Source of the DNA: Actinopolymorpha rutila
GTDB lineage: Bacteria; Actinomycetota; Actinomycetes; Propionibacteriales; Actinopolymorphaceae
DNA: 64,000 bases
Assembly (NCBI RefSeq): GCF_013407855.1
Contig: NZ_JACBZH010000001.1
Coordinates: forward strand, 4,712,001 to 4,776,000
Direction of reading: 5' to 3'
Both the position numbers and the translations under genes were made by a program. Under the pieces are notes generated by a model that saw nothing but the letters and a program-made list of their open reading frames with translations, made no database searches and had not been told where the DNA came from. Positions 46,710-55,919 of this stretch are shown piece by piece. How positions within the stretch are numbered: the stretch's first letter is position 1; each line of letters opens with the position of its first letter.

Positions 46710-49700
46710 TGGTTTCGGACCCCCTCACGAGGTCGGTCAGGGTCTCGTGGACCGGCCGAGGTCCTGCCGGTCGGGGTGGCTGTCGGGGCGGTTCCGGTCA
46801 GGGTGCTGCCGGTCAGGGTCTCGCCCGCCGTGGCCGCACCCGGTGGTGCGCCGGCCGCGGCCGACCGCCTGCCGGGCCGTCCGTCGGTGCCGAACGAACC
46901 GCCGACGCGCCGGCCGCCCGCCGGCTCCATCGGCACCGGGTCCCGCCGCGGCCGGGTGGGCAGCGCGAGGATCAGGAACACCAGCACCAGGAACCCCTGT
47001 ACGGCGAGGAGTTCACCGTGCAGCTTCGGTGTGGAGTCGAGCACCAGGCGGCCGCCGCTCGCGGGCAACTCGAACGCCTGCGCCCACCCGTCGTAGCGCA
47101 CCGGCTTCAGGTGCTCACCGGCCAGGCTGGCCCGCCAGGACTGGTCGTAGGCCTCGGCGAGCACCAGCAACCGGCCTTCCTGACCGTTCGGCACCGTTGT
47201 CGCGGCGCCGCCGGGGTCGACTCCGACGACCTTGGCCGACGAGGCGGCACCGGCGCCGCCGGCCGCGCCCCGCGGGTCGAGGATCCGCAGCCGGCCGACT
47301 GGCAGGTCCACCGTCCAGGCCGCCGCGCCGTCGGGCGCGCTGGACCGGACGAGACCCGGGGTCGCGTCCAGGCGTTCGGCCGACGCCGCGTCGGCGGGGG
47401 CCGGGAGATAGACGTACCCGATGTCGTAGGCCGCCAGCCGGGCGGCGGTTGCCTCGCGCTGGCTGTCACCGAGCAGGTCGCCGACGGTGGCGTCCAGGCG
47501 GTCGAGCGTGCGGGCGGGAGTGCCGGTCTGGGCGTCACCGAGGCGTGCGGCGGCATCGCGCAGCAGGGCGTAACGGACCGCGCCGTCGTCGGCCTGAACG
47601 ACCAGCGCCCGGGGGTGGGCGGCGGACTTCTGCGCGGCCCGCATATATGCCGGGATCGCGGGCCCGGCGTCCCGGTTGACCGGGCCGTCCGCGCCCCGGA
47701 TGATCCACCACCCGGCGACGAGCACCGGAGCCAGGACCGCGACCACGACGGCCACGCCGATGCCGGGCTGACGCCAGGAGAAGCTGCGCTGCCGGAAGAC
47801 GCGGCGGGCGCCGTCGGCGCCGTGCACGATCGCGAGAATCCAGCCGGCCAGGACGAGCACCGACGCCAGGCCGGGCCAGGCCGGGACCCCGACCGGGACC
47901 CAGTCGGTGACGACCGTGAGCCTGCTCTGCACCAGGCCGAGCGCGAGCCCGGCCAGGCTGAGCCCCCAGGCCGCGAGGACGCCGCGTGCCCGGTCACGGC
48001 GCAGCAGCGCCACCAGCGCCACCACACACAGCAGGCCGAACATCCACGCCGGTGCCACACCGGGGCCGCCCGGGATGCCGAACGCCAGGCGCAGCGGAGC
48101 CAGCGGGGACTCGGCCAGCCCAGGCGCCGCCAGCCCGGCCTCGCCCAGCAGAACACCAGGGTCACGGGCCACGACCGGAAGCCAGGGCAACAGCGCCAGC
48201 GGCGGCACCGCGAGCGCCACGACGATCCGGCCGACACTTCCGGGCTTGCGCAGGGTGGGCAGTGCGATCGCCACCAGCCCCAGCAGCAGTGCCGCGACGT
48301 AGCCGATGGGGACGAACGCGGTGAGGACGGCGAGCAGCAGGCCGGCGGCCCAGGCGGCGCTCCAGGTGCCGACGGTCACCCCCGGTCCGTACGCCCGCAG
48401 CACCGCCAGCGCCACCAGGGGCAGGACCACGATCGCCACGCACGTGCCGATCCGGCCGGCCGCGACGGCACCGGTCACCACCGGCAGCAGGGCGTACGTC
48501 GCCGTCGCCCACAGGCGCAACGGCCGGGTCGCCACCACTGGCCGCATCAGCAGGTAGCAGGTGATCGCGGCCAGCGGCACCGAACCGAGCAGCAGCACGT
48601 CGACGGCCAGCCAGGCCTTGCCGAGGAACAGCGAGCTGACCAGGGCGAGGACGGTGAGGTAGGGCGGCGCGGCCCGGCCGCTGCCGAGCTCGACCGGGTG
48701 CCAGCCTTCGTACGCGCGCCGCCACAGGTCGGCCGCGCCGTCGGGAGCGGGCAACAACGCACCACCGCCGAGCTCGCCGGCGCCGAGCAGGTTGCGGCAC
48801 GCGACCAGCGTCACCACGGTGACCGCCAGCACGACCAGCAGCGCCGGCCGGGCGACCAGCCACCGCCAGACGCCCGGGGTGTCGTCGTCGAGCTCCTCGG
48901 TCTCCTCCGCGACCGGACCGGTCTCGATCACCCGGCGTGACCGCCGGCCGGTGCCGACGTGAGTGCCGGACCGGGCCGAGACCAGCGCCATCAGCCCGTC
49001 GAAGGCATGCTGCAGACCGATCCACGGCGGGGGACGCAGCCGGCGGACGGCACCACTGCCGACCTTGGCGTTCCGTGCCCGTCGGCGCCGGGCCAGCAGG
49101 ATCAGGTCGAGCCGGGAGTAGGCACCGACGAAGGCGCGGAACTCGTCGTAGGCGGCGTCGGGCCACTTCGCGACCAGCAGGCCGAGCACCCGCAGCAGCG
49201 ACCCCACGGCCAGCCGGACCAGGAGGAAGGGGACGCGCCAGGCCGCGGAGTTGACCAGCAGCGTGTAGAGCGCGTTGCGGCGGTCGGTCAGCCGCGGCCG
49301 ATGGGGCACGGCATCGAGTCGGCGGTAGCGGCGGTGGCCCGCCTCCGCGTGGTGCACGACCGCGTCGGCGCAGGTCAGCACCTGGTAGCCCGCGCGGACG
49401 ACGCGCCAGCCGAAGTCGACGTCATCGCGGAAGAGGGGCAGCTGGGGGTCGAAGCCGCCGAGGTGCTCGAACACGTCGCGGCGGACGAACATACCGGCGG
49501 TGCTGACCGCCAGGACCTCGCGTACGCCGTCGTGCTGGCCCTGGTCGTACTCGCCGAACTCCAGGCCGGTCTCGCGGGCGCCGCTGCCGGCGATGGTCAC
49601 CCCGACCTCGAGCAACCGCCGGCCGTTGGGCCAGTCGCGCAGCTTGGGGCCGAGGACCGCGGCCTCGGGGGCCGACTCGGCCTGGCGCAGCAGCGCCTCC

Positions 49701-50032
49701 AGTGCCCCTGGGTCAGGTGCGCAGTCGTCGTGCAGCAGCCACAGCCACTCGCCCGGCAAGGCCGGAGGAAGTGCCCGAACGGCGCGCTCGACGGCGGCAC
49801 CGAAGCCGGTGCGTGCGGGGGCATCGATCACCGGGCCGCCGAGCTTGCCGACCAGCAGCTCGCGGGAGTCGTCCAGGCTGCCGGTGTCGACGGCCACGAC
49901 GCGGTCCGGCGGGCGGGTCTGTGCCTGGATCCCCGCGATCAGCTCATGCAGCCACGGCGCGCCGTTGTGGGACACGACGACGGCGGTGACGGTCGGGCGC
50001 GACGACGCCTCGGCTCCTGAACGCTCGCTCAT
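46706..50032 (-). CDS. Large membrane glycosyltransferase, GT2 plus multi-TM region
   Basis: The 1108-residue protein starts with a GT-A fold GT2 domain (about 10-290; VVVSHNGAPW, WLWLLHDDCAPD as the metal-binding Asp motif and RDDVDFGWRVVRAGY). After it come about 12-14 membrane helices and an extracytoplasmic domain (about 790-1010) with a further terminal helix. This layout is conserved beside whiB and DUF5719 in actinobacteria and probably makes a surface glycan; donor and acceptor unknown. The C-terminal 70 residues are Gly/Thr/Arg-rich and disordered. Confidence 0.85.
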   Translation of the reverse strand: MSERSGAEASSRPTVTAVVVSHNGAPWLHELIAGIQAQTRPPDRVVAVDTGSLDDSRELLVGKLGGPVIDAPARTGFGAAVERAVRALPPALPGEWLWLLHDDCAPDPGALEALLRQAESAPEAAVLGPKLRDWPNGRRLLEVGVTIAGSGARETGLEFGEYDQGQHDGVREVLAVSTAGMFVRRDVFEHLGGFDPQLPLFRDDVDFGWRVVRAGYQVLTCADAVVHHAEAGHRRYRRLDAVPHRPRLTDRRNALYTLLVNSAAWRVPFLLVRLAVGSLLRVLGLLVAKWPDAAYDEFRAFVGAYSRLDLILLARRRRARNAKVGSGAVRRLRPPPWIGLQHAFDGLMALVSARSGTHVGTGRRSRRVIETGPVAEETEELDDDTPGVWRWLVARPALLVVLAVTVVTLVACRNLLGAGELGGGALLPAPDGAADLWRRAYEGWHPVELGSGRAAPPYLTVLALVSSLFLGKAWLAVDVLLLGSVPLAAITCYLLMRPVVATRPLRLWATATYALLPVVTGAVAAGRIGTCVAIVVLPLVALAVLRAYGPGVTVGTWSAAWAAGLLLAVLTAFVPIGYVAALLLGLVAIALPTLRKPGSVGRIVVALAVPPLALLPWLPVVARDPGVLLGEAGLAAPGLAESPLAPLRLAFGIPGGPGVAPAWMFGLLCVVALVALLRRDRARGVLAAWGLSLAGLALGLVQSRLTVVTDWVPVGVPAWPGLASVLVLAGWILAIVHGADGARRVFRQRSFSWRQPGIGVAVVVAVLAPVLVAGWWIIRGADGPVNRDAGPAIPAYMRAAQKSAAHPRALVVQADDGAVRYALLRDAAARLGDAQTGTPARTLDRLDATVGDLLGDSQREATAARLAAYDIGYVYLPAPADAASAERLDATPGLVRSSAPDGAAAWTVDLPVGRLRILDPRGAAGGAGAASSAKVVGVDPGGAATTVPNGQEGRLLVLAEAYDQSWRASLAGEHLKPVRYDGWAQAFELPASGGRLVLDSTPKLHGELLAVQGFLVLVFLILALPTRPRRDPVPMEPAGGRRVGGSFGTDGRPGRRSAAAGAPPGAATAGETLTGSTLTGTAPTATPTGRTSAGPRDPDRPREGVRNQ

Positions 50033-50185
50033 GCGGAAAGCGGAACCTCACAGGTGGGGGGCTCGGTGCAAGCCCACACACTACGCGACGCTTCCGACGA
50101 ACGGCCGCAGGCTGGGACAGGCCGGGCAACCGCCTCCGAGCGGGCGCCTCGGATCCGTGTGTCCTCAGGCAGGGTTCCGAAGGCG

Positions 50186-50217
50186 CGGGACCGCGGGCAC
50201 GTGGGCCCGCGGTCCCG
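50186..50217 (-). terminator. whiB terminator
   Basis: CGGGACCGCGGGC (50186-50198) and GCCCGCGGTCCCG (50205-50217) form a perfect 13-bp stem with a 6-nt loop, 24 bp after the whiB stop. Confidence 0.7.
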
Positions 50218-50240
50218 GCCGGACGGCCTGTGGCTGTCGC

Positions 50241-50498
50241 TCAGACCGCGCGTTTCTTCATCCGACGGCGCTCCCGCTCGGAGAGGCCGCCCCAGATACC
50301 GAAGCGTTCATCGTGCTCCAGTGCGTAGGTCAGGCACGCAGATCTGACCTCGCACACCATGCACACCCGCTTGGCTTCGCGGGTGGATCCACCTTTTTCC
50401 GGAAAGAACGCCTCCGGGTCGGTCTGCGCGCACAGCGCGCGTTCCTGCCAGCTGAGTTCTTCCTCGGCGCCGCCGTGCAGCAGGCTGGGCTCTGCCAC
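50241..50498 (-). CDS. whiB: WhiB-type iron-sulfur transcriptional regulator
   Basis: An 85-residue protein with the four cluster cysteines at 23, 46, 49 and 55 (CxxC in VCMVCE), the conserved CAQTDPEAFFPEKGGSTREAK, the turn GIWGG and the basic C-terminal DNA-binding stretch RRRMKKRA. Among the Wbl family the sequence is that of WhiB/WhiB2 (WhmD), needed for septation in sporulation or division. The GTG at 50498 was chosen for GAGGAGG eight bases upstream. Its own promoter lies about 190 bp upstream. Next to the GT2-DUF5719 unit, as usual. Confidence 0.95.
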   Translation of the reverse strand: MAEPSLLHGGAEEELSWQERALCAQTDPEAFFPEKGGSTREAKRVCMVCEVRSACLTYALEHDERFGIWGGLSERERRRMKKRAV

Positions 50499-50683
50499 GG
50501 TCCTCGCCTCCTCGACCCACGTCCCCGTGAGAAACAATCCCCGTTGCCGACCAGTTACTCGGGTTACTCGCAGCGCAGACCGGGTCGACGTCGCCGTCCG
50601 TCCTCGCACCAAAACTCCGAGCAGTGCTTCCGTGTCACACCGTTCTGGTACTTCCCCGGAACGGCGGGAATGACACAGCTGAA

Positions 50684-50712
50684 ATTACATGCCGGAAATC
50701 CCGCTACGTCAA
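50684..50712 (-). promoter_or_regulatory. whiB promoter
   Basis: On the minus strand TTGACG (-35, 50707-50712) is followed after 17 bp by TGTAAT (-10, 50684-50689). Both hexamers match 5 of 6 consensus bases with ideal spacing, giving a start near 50677. Confidence 0.6.
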
Positions 50713-50838
50713 CTTGAGGTCTGCTATAAGCGGACATAGCCACCCGGAGCAGGGCGCAAACCTCAACCGGGCAAGGCGTTCGGAGCCGTGGAGGGGAGAA
50801 AATCCCAACCACACAAGGGATCCGGATCGCCGACAACG

Positions 50839-50882
50839 CGATCGGGCCCGGCCAGAAGCTGGGTTCTGGCCGGGCCCGATCG
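50839..50882 (-). terminator. Perfect 19-bp hairpin terminator
   Basis: CGATCGGGCCCGGCCAGAA (50839-50857) pairs fully with 50864-50882, leaving a 6-nt loop. It lies 34 bp after the stop of the repeat-tail membrane protein gene. Confidence 0.8.
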
Positions 50883-50915
50883 TCTCGCCCGCGGTGGCGC
50901 CTCGCGGTTCACGCC

Positions 50916-52442
50916 TCAGCGTGGCGGCTGCGACCACCAGTTCTGCTGTTCCTCGCGTGCCCGGCCCTGGTCGCCGCGGCCGTGGTCACCGCGGTCCTGG
51001 CCCGGCTGCTCCGCGGCGGGCTCCGGCTCACCGTCGGGTCCGTCGAGGTTTCCCAGCCGGACGACCCGGGTGTGGTCGTCGTCCTCGTCGTCCACCTCGG
51101 CCGGCCGGGCAGCCTGCTCGGCCGGCCGGCTCTCCGCCGCGTCCGGCTCGGGGTAGGCGCGGCCGAAGAACTGCGTGCTGTCCGGATCGCGCCGGCCAGC
51201 GCCGCCCACGGGTCGGTCGTAGTCGGGCCGGCCCTGCTCGTGCTGCTGGTCGCGGGCGTCGTGCTGCTCCCCAGCCGCGTTCGCCCCGGAGTCGCGGCCG
51301 GCGTCCGGACCGAACGACGAGTAGGAGTCGTACTGCTGCCCGGCGTCACCCTGGCCGTACTCCTGCCGGCCGTACTCGCCCTGGCCGTACTGCCCCTGCT
51401 GCTGGTCGTAACCCTGCTGGTCGTACTGGTGGTCCTGCTGACCGTAGGGGTTCCGCTGGTCGTACTGGCCCTGGTCGTACTGACCGTACTGCCCCTGGTC
51501 GGGCTGGGCGTACTGAGCGGGCTGACCGTACTGCCCCTGGTCGTGCCGGCCGTACTGCTGCTGGTCGTACTGCTGCTGGTCGTAACCCTGCTGGCCGTAA
51601 TCGCCGTACTGACCCTGCTGGTCGTAACCCTGCTGACCCTGCTGACCCTGCTGGCCGTACTGGTCGTAACCCTGCTGGCCGTACTGGCCCTGGTCATATC
51701 CCTGCTGGGCGTACTGGCCCTGGTCGTAACCCTGCTGGGCGTACTGGCCCTGGTCATAACCCTGCTGGCCGTACTGGCCCTGGTCGTAACCCTGCTGGGG
51801 GTACTGGCCGTACTGGTCGTAACCCTGCTGGGCGTACTGACCCTGCTGCTGCTCGTCACGCTGGTCGTAACCGCCGTGCTGCCCGCCGCCGAACCGGCCG
51901 AGGAGGGCACCGGACTTGACCTGCGCGCGCTTGTCCTTCCGGCTCTCCCGCTTGCCGCCGCCCAGGCCGCCGGTCAGGCTGCTCACCGGCTGCGGCAGCG
52001 CCTTCAGCGTGGTGAAGACGAAGAAAAGGGCGCCGCCGGCGATCGCGAGGTAGGCGAGCTGCTGCACCGCGGTGGCCAGCTTGCCGTCGATGCCGAAGGC
52101 ACCCACGCCGTTGGGCAGGCGAACGTCGGCGGCCATGCCGCCGAGCCAGGTCACCAGCCCGAGCAGGGTCAGGATCGTCAGCACCGCCAGCGCGACCAGG
52201 GTGATGACGCGCGCCTTCGGCGTGGGCTCGCCGAGGTGGGTCACGAGGACCACCGCGAGCACGAGGAGGGCCACGAGCACCGGCTGTACGAACCGGCCCT
52301 GGTAGGCGAAGGCAGTCAGCGCGAAGCCGGAGCCGCTGTCGATGCCGAGTCGCGACACCGCCACCAGTCCGACCAGGATGCCGGCGCCCAGCAGCACCCA
52401 CGCGAACAGCTCACGCTGCGGCTTGGTCGTCTCGGTAACCAC
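50916..52442 (-). CDS. Membrane protein with Gln/Tyr/Gly-rich repeat tail
   Basis: A 508-residue protein with four membrane helices in the first 150 residues (about 14-32, 52-70, 80-100, 125-146), then a basic linker and a low-complexity cytoplasmic tail. Residues 191-371 consist of QGQYxQQGYD-type decapeptides, four of them in exact succession (221-260), followed by looser copies; the last 120 residues are acidic and charged. The composition resembles prion-like, phase-separating domains. GTG start at 52442. It sits between whiB and the F420 genes, a conserved position for an actinobacterial membrane protein, but the repeat tail is unusual. Function unknown. Confidence 0.75.
   Translation of the reverse strand: MVTETTKPQRELFAWVLLGAGILVGLVAVSRLGIDSGSGFALTAFAYQGRFVQPVLVALLVLAVVLVTHLGEPTPKARVITLVALAVLTILTLLGLVTWLGGMAADVRLPNGVGAFGIDGKLATAVQQLAYLAIAGGALFFVFTTLKALPQPVSSLTGGLGGGKRESRKDKRAQVKSGALLGRFGGGQHGGYDQRDEQQQGQYAQQGYDQYGQYPQQGYDQGQYGQQGYDQGQYAQQGYDQGQYAQQGYDQGQYGQQGYDQYGQQGQQGQQGYDQQGQYGDYGQQGYDQQQYDQQQYGRHDQGQYGQPAQYAQPDQGQYGQYDQGQYDQRNPYGQQDHQYDQQGYDQQQGQYGQGEYGRQEYGQGDAGQQYDSYSSFGPDAGRDSGANAAGEQHDARDQQHEQGRPDYDRPVGGAGRRDPDSTQFFGRAYPEPDAAESRPAEQAARPAEVDDEDDDHTRVVRLGNLDGPDGEPEPAAEQPGQDRGDHGRGDQGRAREEQQNWWSQPPR
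51330..51872 (-). repeat. Decapeptide-coding repeat region
   Basis: The region codes for residues 191-371 of the membrane protein and is made of 30-bp units (for QGQYxQQGYD) in tandem near 51660-51780 and degenerate copies elsewhere. The plus-strand reading, rich in Leu and Val codons, is a composition artefact. Confidence 0.8.
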
Positions 52443-52666
52443 GTGGTACCCCCAAATCTGGGTGTGAAGTCGGGCTGCAGCCTCCCACACGATGGCCCGC
52501 CGTGGGGACCCACGTGGTGGGCCCATGGTCGATCCGTTGGGCGGCTGGTCGCAGCGTGCCCCCCGGCGACCGGCACCACTATGGCGCAATTCGGCAGATC
52601 CGTCCCCACCGGCCTGTGGACAGACGCGGCGACGACCCGGCCAGACGCAGGGGGCACACTGGTGGC

Positions 52667-53644
52667 GTGCGGATCACGGTTCTCGCCGGCGGGATCGGCG
52701 CCGCGCGCTTCCTGCGCGGCCTGCTCGCCCACTCCCCCGACGCCGAAGTCACGGTCATCGGCAACACCGGTGACGACCTCACCCTCTACGGCCTGCGCGT
52801 CTCGCCCGACCTGGACACGGTCATGTACACCCTGGGCGGCGGCAACGACGACGCCCGGGGCTGGGGCCGCGCGGACGAGTCCTGGAACGCCCTGGAGGAG
52901 ATTCGGGCGTACGACTCGGTGCCGTCGTGGTTCGGGCTCGGTGACCGCGACATCGGGACCCACCTTGTCCGTACGGCGATGCTGGCCGAGGGCCGGACCC
53001 TCTCCGAGGCGACCGCCGCGCTCACCGCCCGCTGGCGGCTGCCGGTACGCCTGATCCCGATGACCGACGACCGGGTGGAGACCCATGTCGTCGTGGAGGA
53101 CCCGGACTCCCCCGACGGCCGGCGCCGGCTGCACTTCCAGGAGTACTGGGTACGTCACCACGCGTCGCTGCCCGTGGTCACCGTCGACGTCGAGGGGGTC
53201 CGCGACGCCACCCCCGCCCCCGGCGTACTCGAGGCGATCGCCGGCGCCGACCTGCTCCTGCTGCCCCCGTCCAACCCGGTGGTGAGCGTCGGGCCGATCC
53301 TCGCGGTGCCCGGTGTCCGCGAGGCCGTCCGCTCCGCCTCCGCGCCGGTGGTCGGGCTGTCCCCGATCGTGGGCGGCGCGCCGGTACGCGGGATGGCGGA
53401 CAAGCTTCTCCCGTCCATCGGGGTCGACACCTCCGCGGCCGGCGTCGCGCTGCACTTCGGCGCCCGCGCCGGCGGCGGGCTGCTGGACGGCTGGCTGGTC
53501 GACGAACGCGACGCCGGGTCGGTGGACCGGATCCGGGAGGCGGGCATCGCCGCGCGCGCCGTGCCGTTGATGATGACCGACGTCGCGGCCACCGCAGCGA
53601 TGGCCGACGTCGCCCTGCGACTCGCCGAGGAGGTTCGCCGGTGA
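52667..53644 (+). CDS. cofD: 2-phospho-L-lactate (PEP) transferase, F420 synthesis
   Basis: Moves the lactyl- or enolpyruvyl-phosphate group from the GDP-activated donor onto the deazaflavin Fo, making (dehydro)F420-0. The 325-residue protein begins RITVLAGGIGAARFLRG and has LIPMTDDRVETHV, LLPPSNPVVSVGPILAVP and the C-terminal DVAATAAMA. GTG at 52667 has CACACT six bases upstream and no ribosome binding site (possibly leaderless); the longer open frame is not supported. Overlaps cofE by four bases. Also called fbiA in mycobacteria. Confidence 0.95.
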   Translation: MRITVLAGGIGAARFLRGLLAHSPDAEVTVIGNTGDDLTLYGLRVSPDLDTVMYTLGGGNDDARGWGRADESWNALEEIRAYDSVPSWFGLGDRDIGTHLVRTAMLAEGRTLSEATAALTARWRLPVRLIPMTDDRVETHVVVEDPDSPDGRRRLHFQEYWVRHHASLPVVTVDVEGVRDATPAPGVLEAIAGADLLLLPPSNPVVSVGPILAVPGVREAVRSASAPVVGLSPIVGGAPVRGMADKLLPSIGVDTSAAGVALHFGARAGGGLLDGWLVDERDAGSVDRIREAGIAARAVPLMMTDVAATAAMADVALRLAEEVRR

Positions 53645-54870
53645 GCGACGACCCGCGTACCGGCTCGATCCTCGTCTCCCCCGTCCTCGGGATGCCCGAG
53701 GTCGGGGAAGGTGACGATCTCGCCGCCCTGGTGGCCGAGCACGTCACCGACGTCCGCGACGGCGACCTGCTGGTGGTGTCCAGCAAGATCGTCAGCAAGT
53801 CCGAGGGGCGCGTGGTCGCCGGCGACGACCGGTTCGCCGCGATCCGCTCCGAGACCGTGCGGGTGGTCGCCGAACGCGGGCCCACCCAGATCGTCCAGAC
53901 CCGACACGGGTTCGTGATGGCCGCCGCCGGCGTGGACGCGTCCAACGTCGAGCCCGGCCGGCTGCTGCTGCTCCCGGTGGACTCCGACGACTCGGCGCGC
54001 CGGCTGCGGCGCGGGCTGACCGAGCGCCTCGGCGTACGCATCGGCGTCGTGATCACGGACACCTTCGGCCGGCCGTGGCGGCTCGGCCAGACCGACCTCG
54101 CCATCGGTGCTGCCGGCGTACGCGTGGTCGACGAGCACCGCGGCCGGGTCGACGCGTACGGCAACGAACTCGTCGTCACCGCCCCCGCGCACGCGGACGA
54201 GATCGCCGGCGCGGCCGAACTCGTCAAGGGAAAGAGCGCGCAGGTCCCGGTGGCGGTCGTGCGCGGACTCGCCGCTCTCGTCACCGACGAGGACGGGCCG
54301 GGCGTGCGCGCGCTGGTCCGGTCCGCCGAGGACGACATGTTCCGGCTCGGTGCACGGGAGGCCAGGCGGGAGGCACTCCGGCTACCGGTCGAGACCGGTC
54401 CGCTCGCCGACGTGGCGGTGGACGCCGACCAGGTGGGCCGGGCACTGGCCGGGCTCTCCGGGCCGGCCGGTACGACGAGCGGGCCGAGCCAGCCGTCCCA
54501 ACCGACCGAGCCGGGAACCCACGGGCGCTGGGGTGCGGTCGAGGTGACCGAGGCACGAGTTCTCAAGCCGATCCTGGACGCGCTCGGCCTGCCCTCCTCC
54601 GTGCCTGTCCTCGTCGTCGTCCACGTCCGCGCCGACGGCGAGGCGGGGCGCACCGACGCGCTGCTCGGGGCCGGTGGACTGCGCGAACGGCTGGTGCGTT
54701 CCTGCGTGGTCGAGGGGCTCGCCTGCCAGTGGGTGCCCGCCGAGGTCGCCGCGGACGTGGTACGTCAGGCGCTCCCGCCGGACGCCGAACCCGTCGGGGC
54801 GCTGGCGATCGGCGCCGCCCAGAACACAGCCCAGACCACCGCCCAGAGAACTGCTCAGAACGCCCGGTAG
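53641..54870 (+). CDS. cofE: F420-0:gamma-glutamyl ligase with shortened C-terminal domain
   Basis: Adds glutamates to F420-0. The 409-residue protein has a complete CofE domain (about 1-245; VVSSKIVSKSEGR, TDTFGRPWRLGQTDLAIG and EDDMFRLG). Mycobacterial FbiB has a second, nitroreductase-like FMN domain of about 200 residues that reduces dehydro-F420-0; here only about 130 residues remain (from about 300), keeping the final part (VEGLACQWVPAEVAADVV, EPVGALAIG) but not the N-terminal FMN-binding half. GTGA overlap with cofD shows coupling. Ends in a 16-bp overlap with the convergent glycosylase gene. Confidence 0.92.
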   Translation: MSDDPRTGSILVSPVLGMPEVGEGDDLAALVAEHVTDVRDGDLLVVSSKIVSKSEGRVVAGDDRFAAIRSETVRVVAERGPTQIVQTRHGFVMAAAGVDASNVEPGRLLLLPVDSDDSARRLRRGLTERLGVRIGVVITDTFGRPWRLGQTDLAIGAAGVRVVDEHRGRVDAYGNELVVTAPAHADEIAGAAELVKGKSAQVPVAVVRGLAALVTDEDGPGVRALVRSAEDDMFRLGAREARREALRLPVETGPLADVAVDADQVGRALAGLSGPAGTTSGPSQPSQPTEPGTHGRWGAVEVTEARVLKPILDALGLPSSVPVLVVVHVRADGEAGRTDALLGAGGLRERLVRSCVVEGLACQWVPAEVAADVVRQALPPDAEPVGALAIGAAQNTAQTTAQRTAQNAR

Positions 54871-55781
54871 TCGCGCGGGGAGAACCGCGGGCCGCGCCGC
54901 GGCGCGGTGATCCCGGCGAGTTCGATCAGCCGGGTGACGCGGTACCGGTGACCTCGCCAGCGTTCCAGCACCGCCAGCATGGTCTCGTCGTCGTAGCGTT
55001 GGCCGGCCAGCGCCCAGCCGACCGACTTGGCGACGTGGAAGTCGCCCACCGACACCGCGTCGGCGTTCCCGTGCGCCCGCTGCATCACCTCGGCCGCGGT
55101 CCACACCCCGACGCCGGGAACGCTGCGCAGCCGGCGTTCGACCTCGGCGAAGTCCAGCCCGACCGTCCGCTCCAGCGCGGTGGCCAGCCGGGCACAGCGG
55201 ACGAGGGTCTGTGCCCGCTGAGGGCCGACCCCCGCGCGGTGCCACTCCCACGACGGCAGGCCGGCGAGCGTGCGGGCGTCCGGCTGCACCCACAGCGGGA
55301 ACGGTGCCGGGCCGGGCGCGCGCTCACCGAACCGCCACACGAGTTCACGCCACGACCGCCACGCCTCGGTGGAGGTGACCTTCTGCTCCAGGATCGCGGG
55401 TGTCAGGGACTCCATCACCAGGTCGGTACGGCACACCCGCCACCCGGCGAACCGGCGGTGCAGGCGTTCCAGCAGCGCGAGGCCGGGTTCGAACCCGGCC
55501 GGGTCGTCCTCCGCGCCCACCAGCCCGGGCAGGTGGTCGAGGACCCAGTCCGCGCCGGGACCCCACGCACGTCCCTCGATCGCGCCGTCGGCGGGCCGGG
55601 CCCAGATAGCGACGGTGGCCACGCCGTCGGGGGTTCGGGTGCCGCGCCAGATCGCGCCGTCCGGGCCGGTGCGGTGCACGGGGTCGCCGCCACCGCGCCG
55701 CAGGCCGCGCAAGGTCAAGACCGGGTCGACCGGAGTCTCGGTCACCACTGTGCGGGTGCGTTCGACGGTCGGCGCGGACAT
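54855..55781 (-). CDS. AlkA-like DNA-3-methyladenine glycosylase (HhH-GPD)
   Basis: A 308-residue base-excision enzyme that removes alkylated purines. It has the helix-hairpin-helix SVPGVGVWTAAEV and, about 20 residues later, the catalytic Asp in SVGDFHV, plus an N-terminal alpha-beta domain as in AlkA. The ATG at 55781 has CAGACT six bases upstream and no ribosome binding site, suggesting a leaderless mRNA. The open frame extends much further upstream only by chance. Confidence 0.88.
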   Translation of the reverse strand: MSAPTVERTRTVVTETPVDPVLTLRGLRRGGGDPVHRTGPDGAIWRGTRTPDGVATVAIWARPADGAIEGRAWGPGADWVLDHLPGLVGAEDDPAGFEPGLALLERLHRRFAGWRVCRTDLVMESLTPAILEQKVTSTEAWRSWRELVWRFGERAPGPAPFPLWVQPDARTLAGLPSWEWHRAGVGPQRAQTLVRCARLATALERTVGLDFAEVERRLRSVPGVGVWTAAEVMQRAHGNADAVSVGDFHVAKSVGWALAGQRYDDETMLAVLERWRGHRYRVTRLIELAGITAPRRGPRFSPRDYRAF

Positions 55782-55787
55782 GGGTCC

Positions 55788-55793
55788 AGTCTG
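55788..55793 (-). promoter_or_regulatory. -10 element of the glycosylase gene
   Basis: CAGACT on the minus strand ends six bases before ATG 55781, matching leaderless promoter geometry. Confidence 0.4.
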
Positions 55794-55919
55794 CTGGACC
55801 CCCGGCCTCGACGGCGTACCGGCCGCACCGGAACGTCCGGTCCGTTTCTCGACGATCTTTCGTACACTCCCAGGACGATTGGAGCGCCACGCGACCAGGC
55901 GCACGAGTGAGGGACGGCC

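Larger units (their letters stand above)
50499..50915 (-). promoter_or_regulatory. whiB upstream region
   Basis: These 417 bases contain no gene. They hold the whiB promoter (50684-50712), a long leader of about 180 nt between it and the GTG, and the terminator of the next gene (50839-50882). The stretch 50640-50760 is AT-rich for this chromosome. Confidence 0.6.

Noticed and set aside
50982..53054. A 690-codon plus-strand frame rich in Leu/Val
   Set aside because: It is the antisense reading of the QGQYxQQGYD repeat; the hydrophobic pattern comes from the repeat codons and runs into cofD in the wrong frame.
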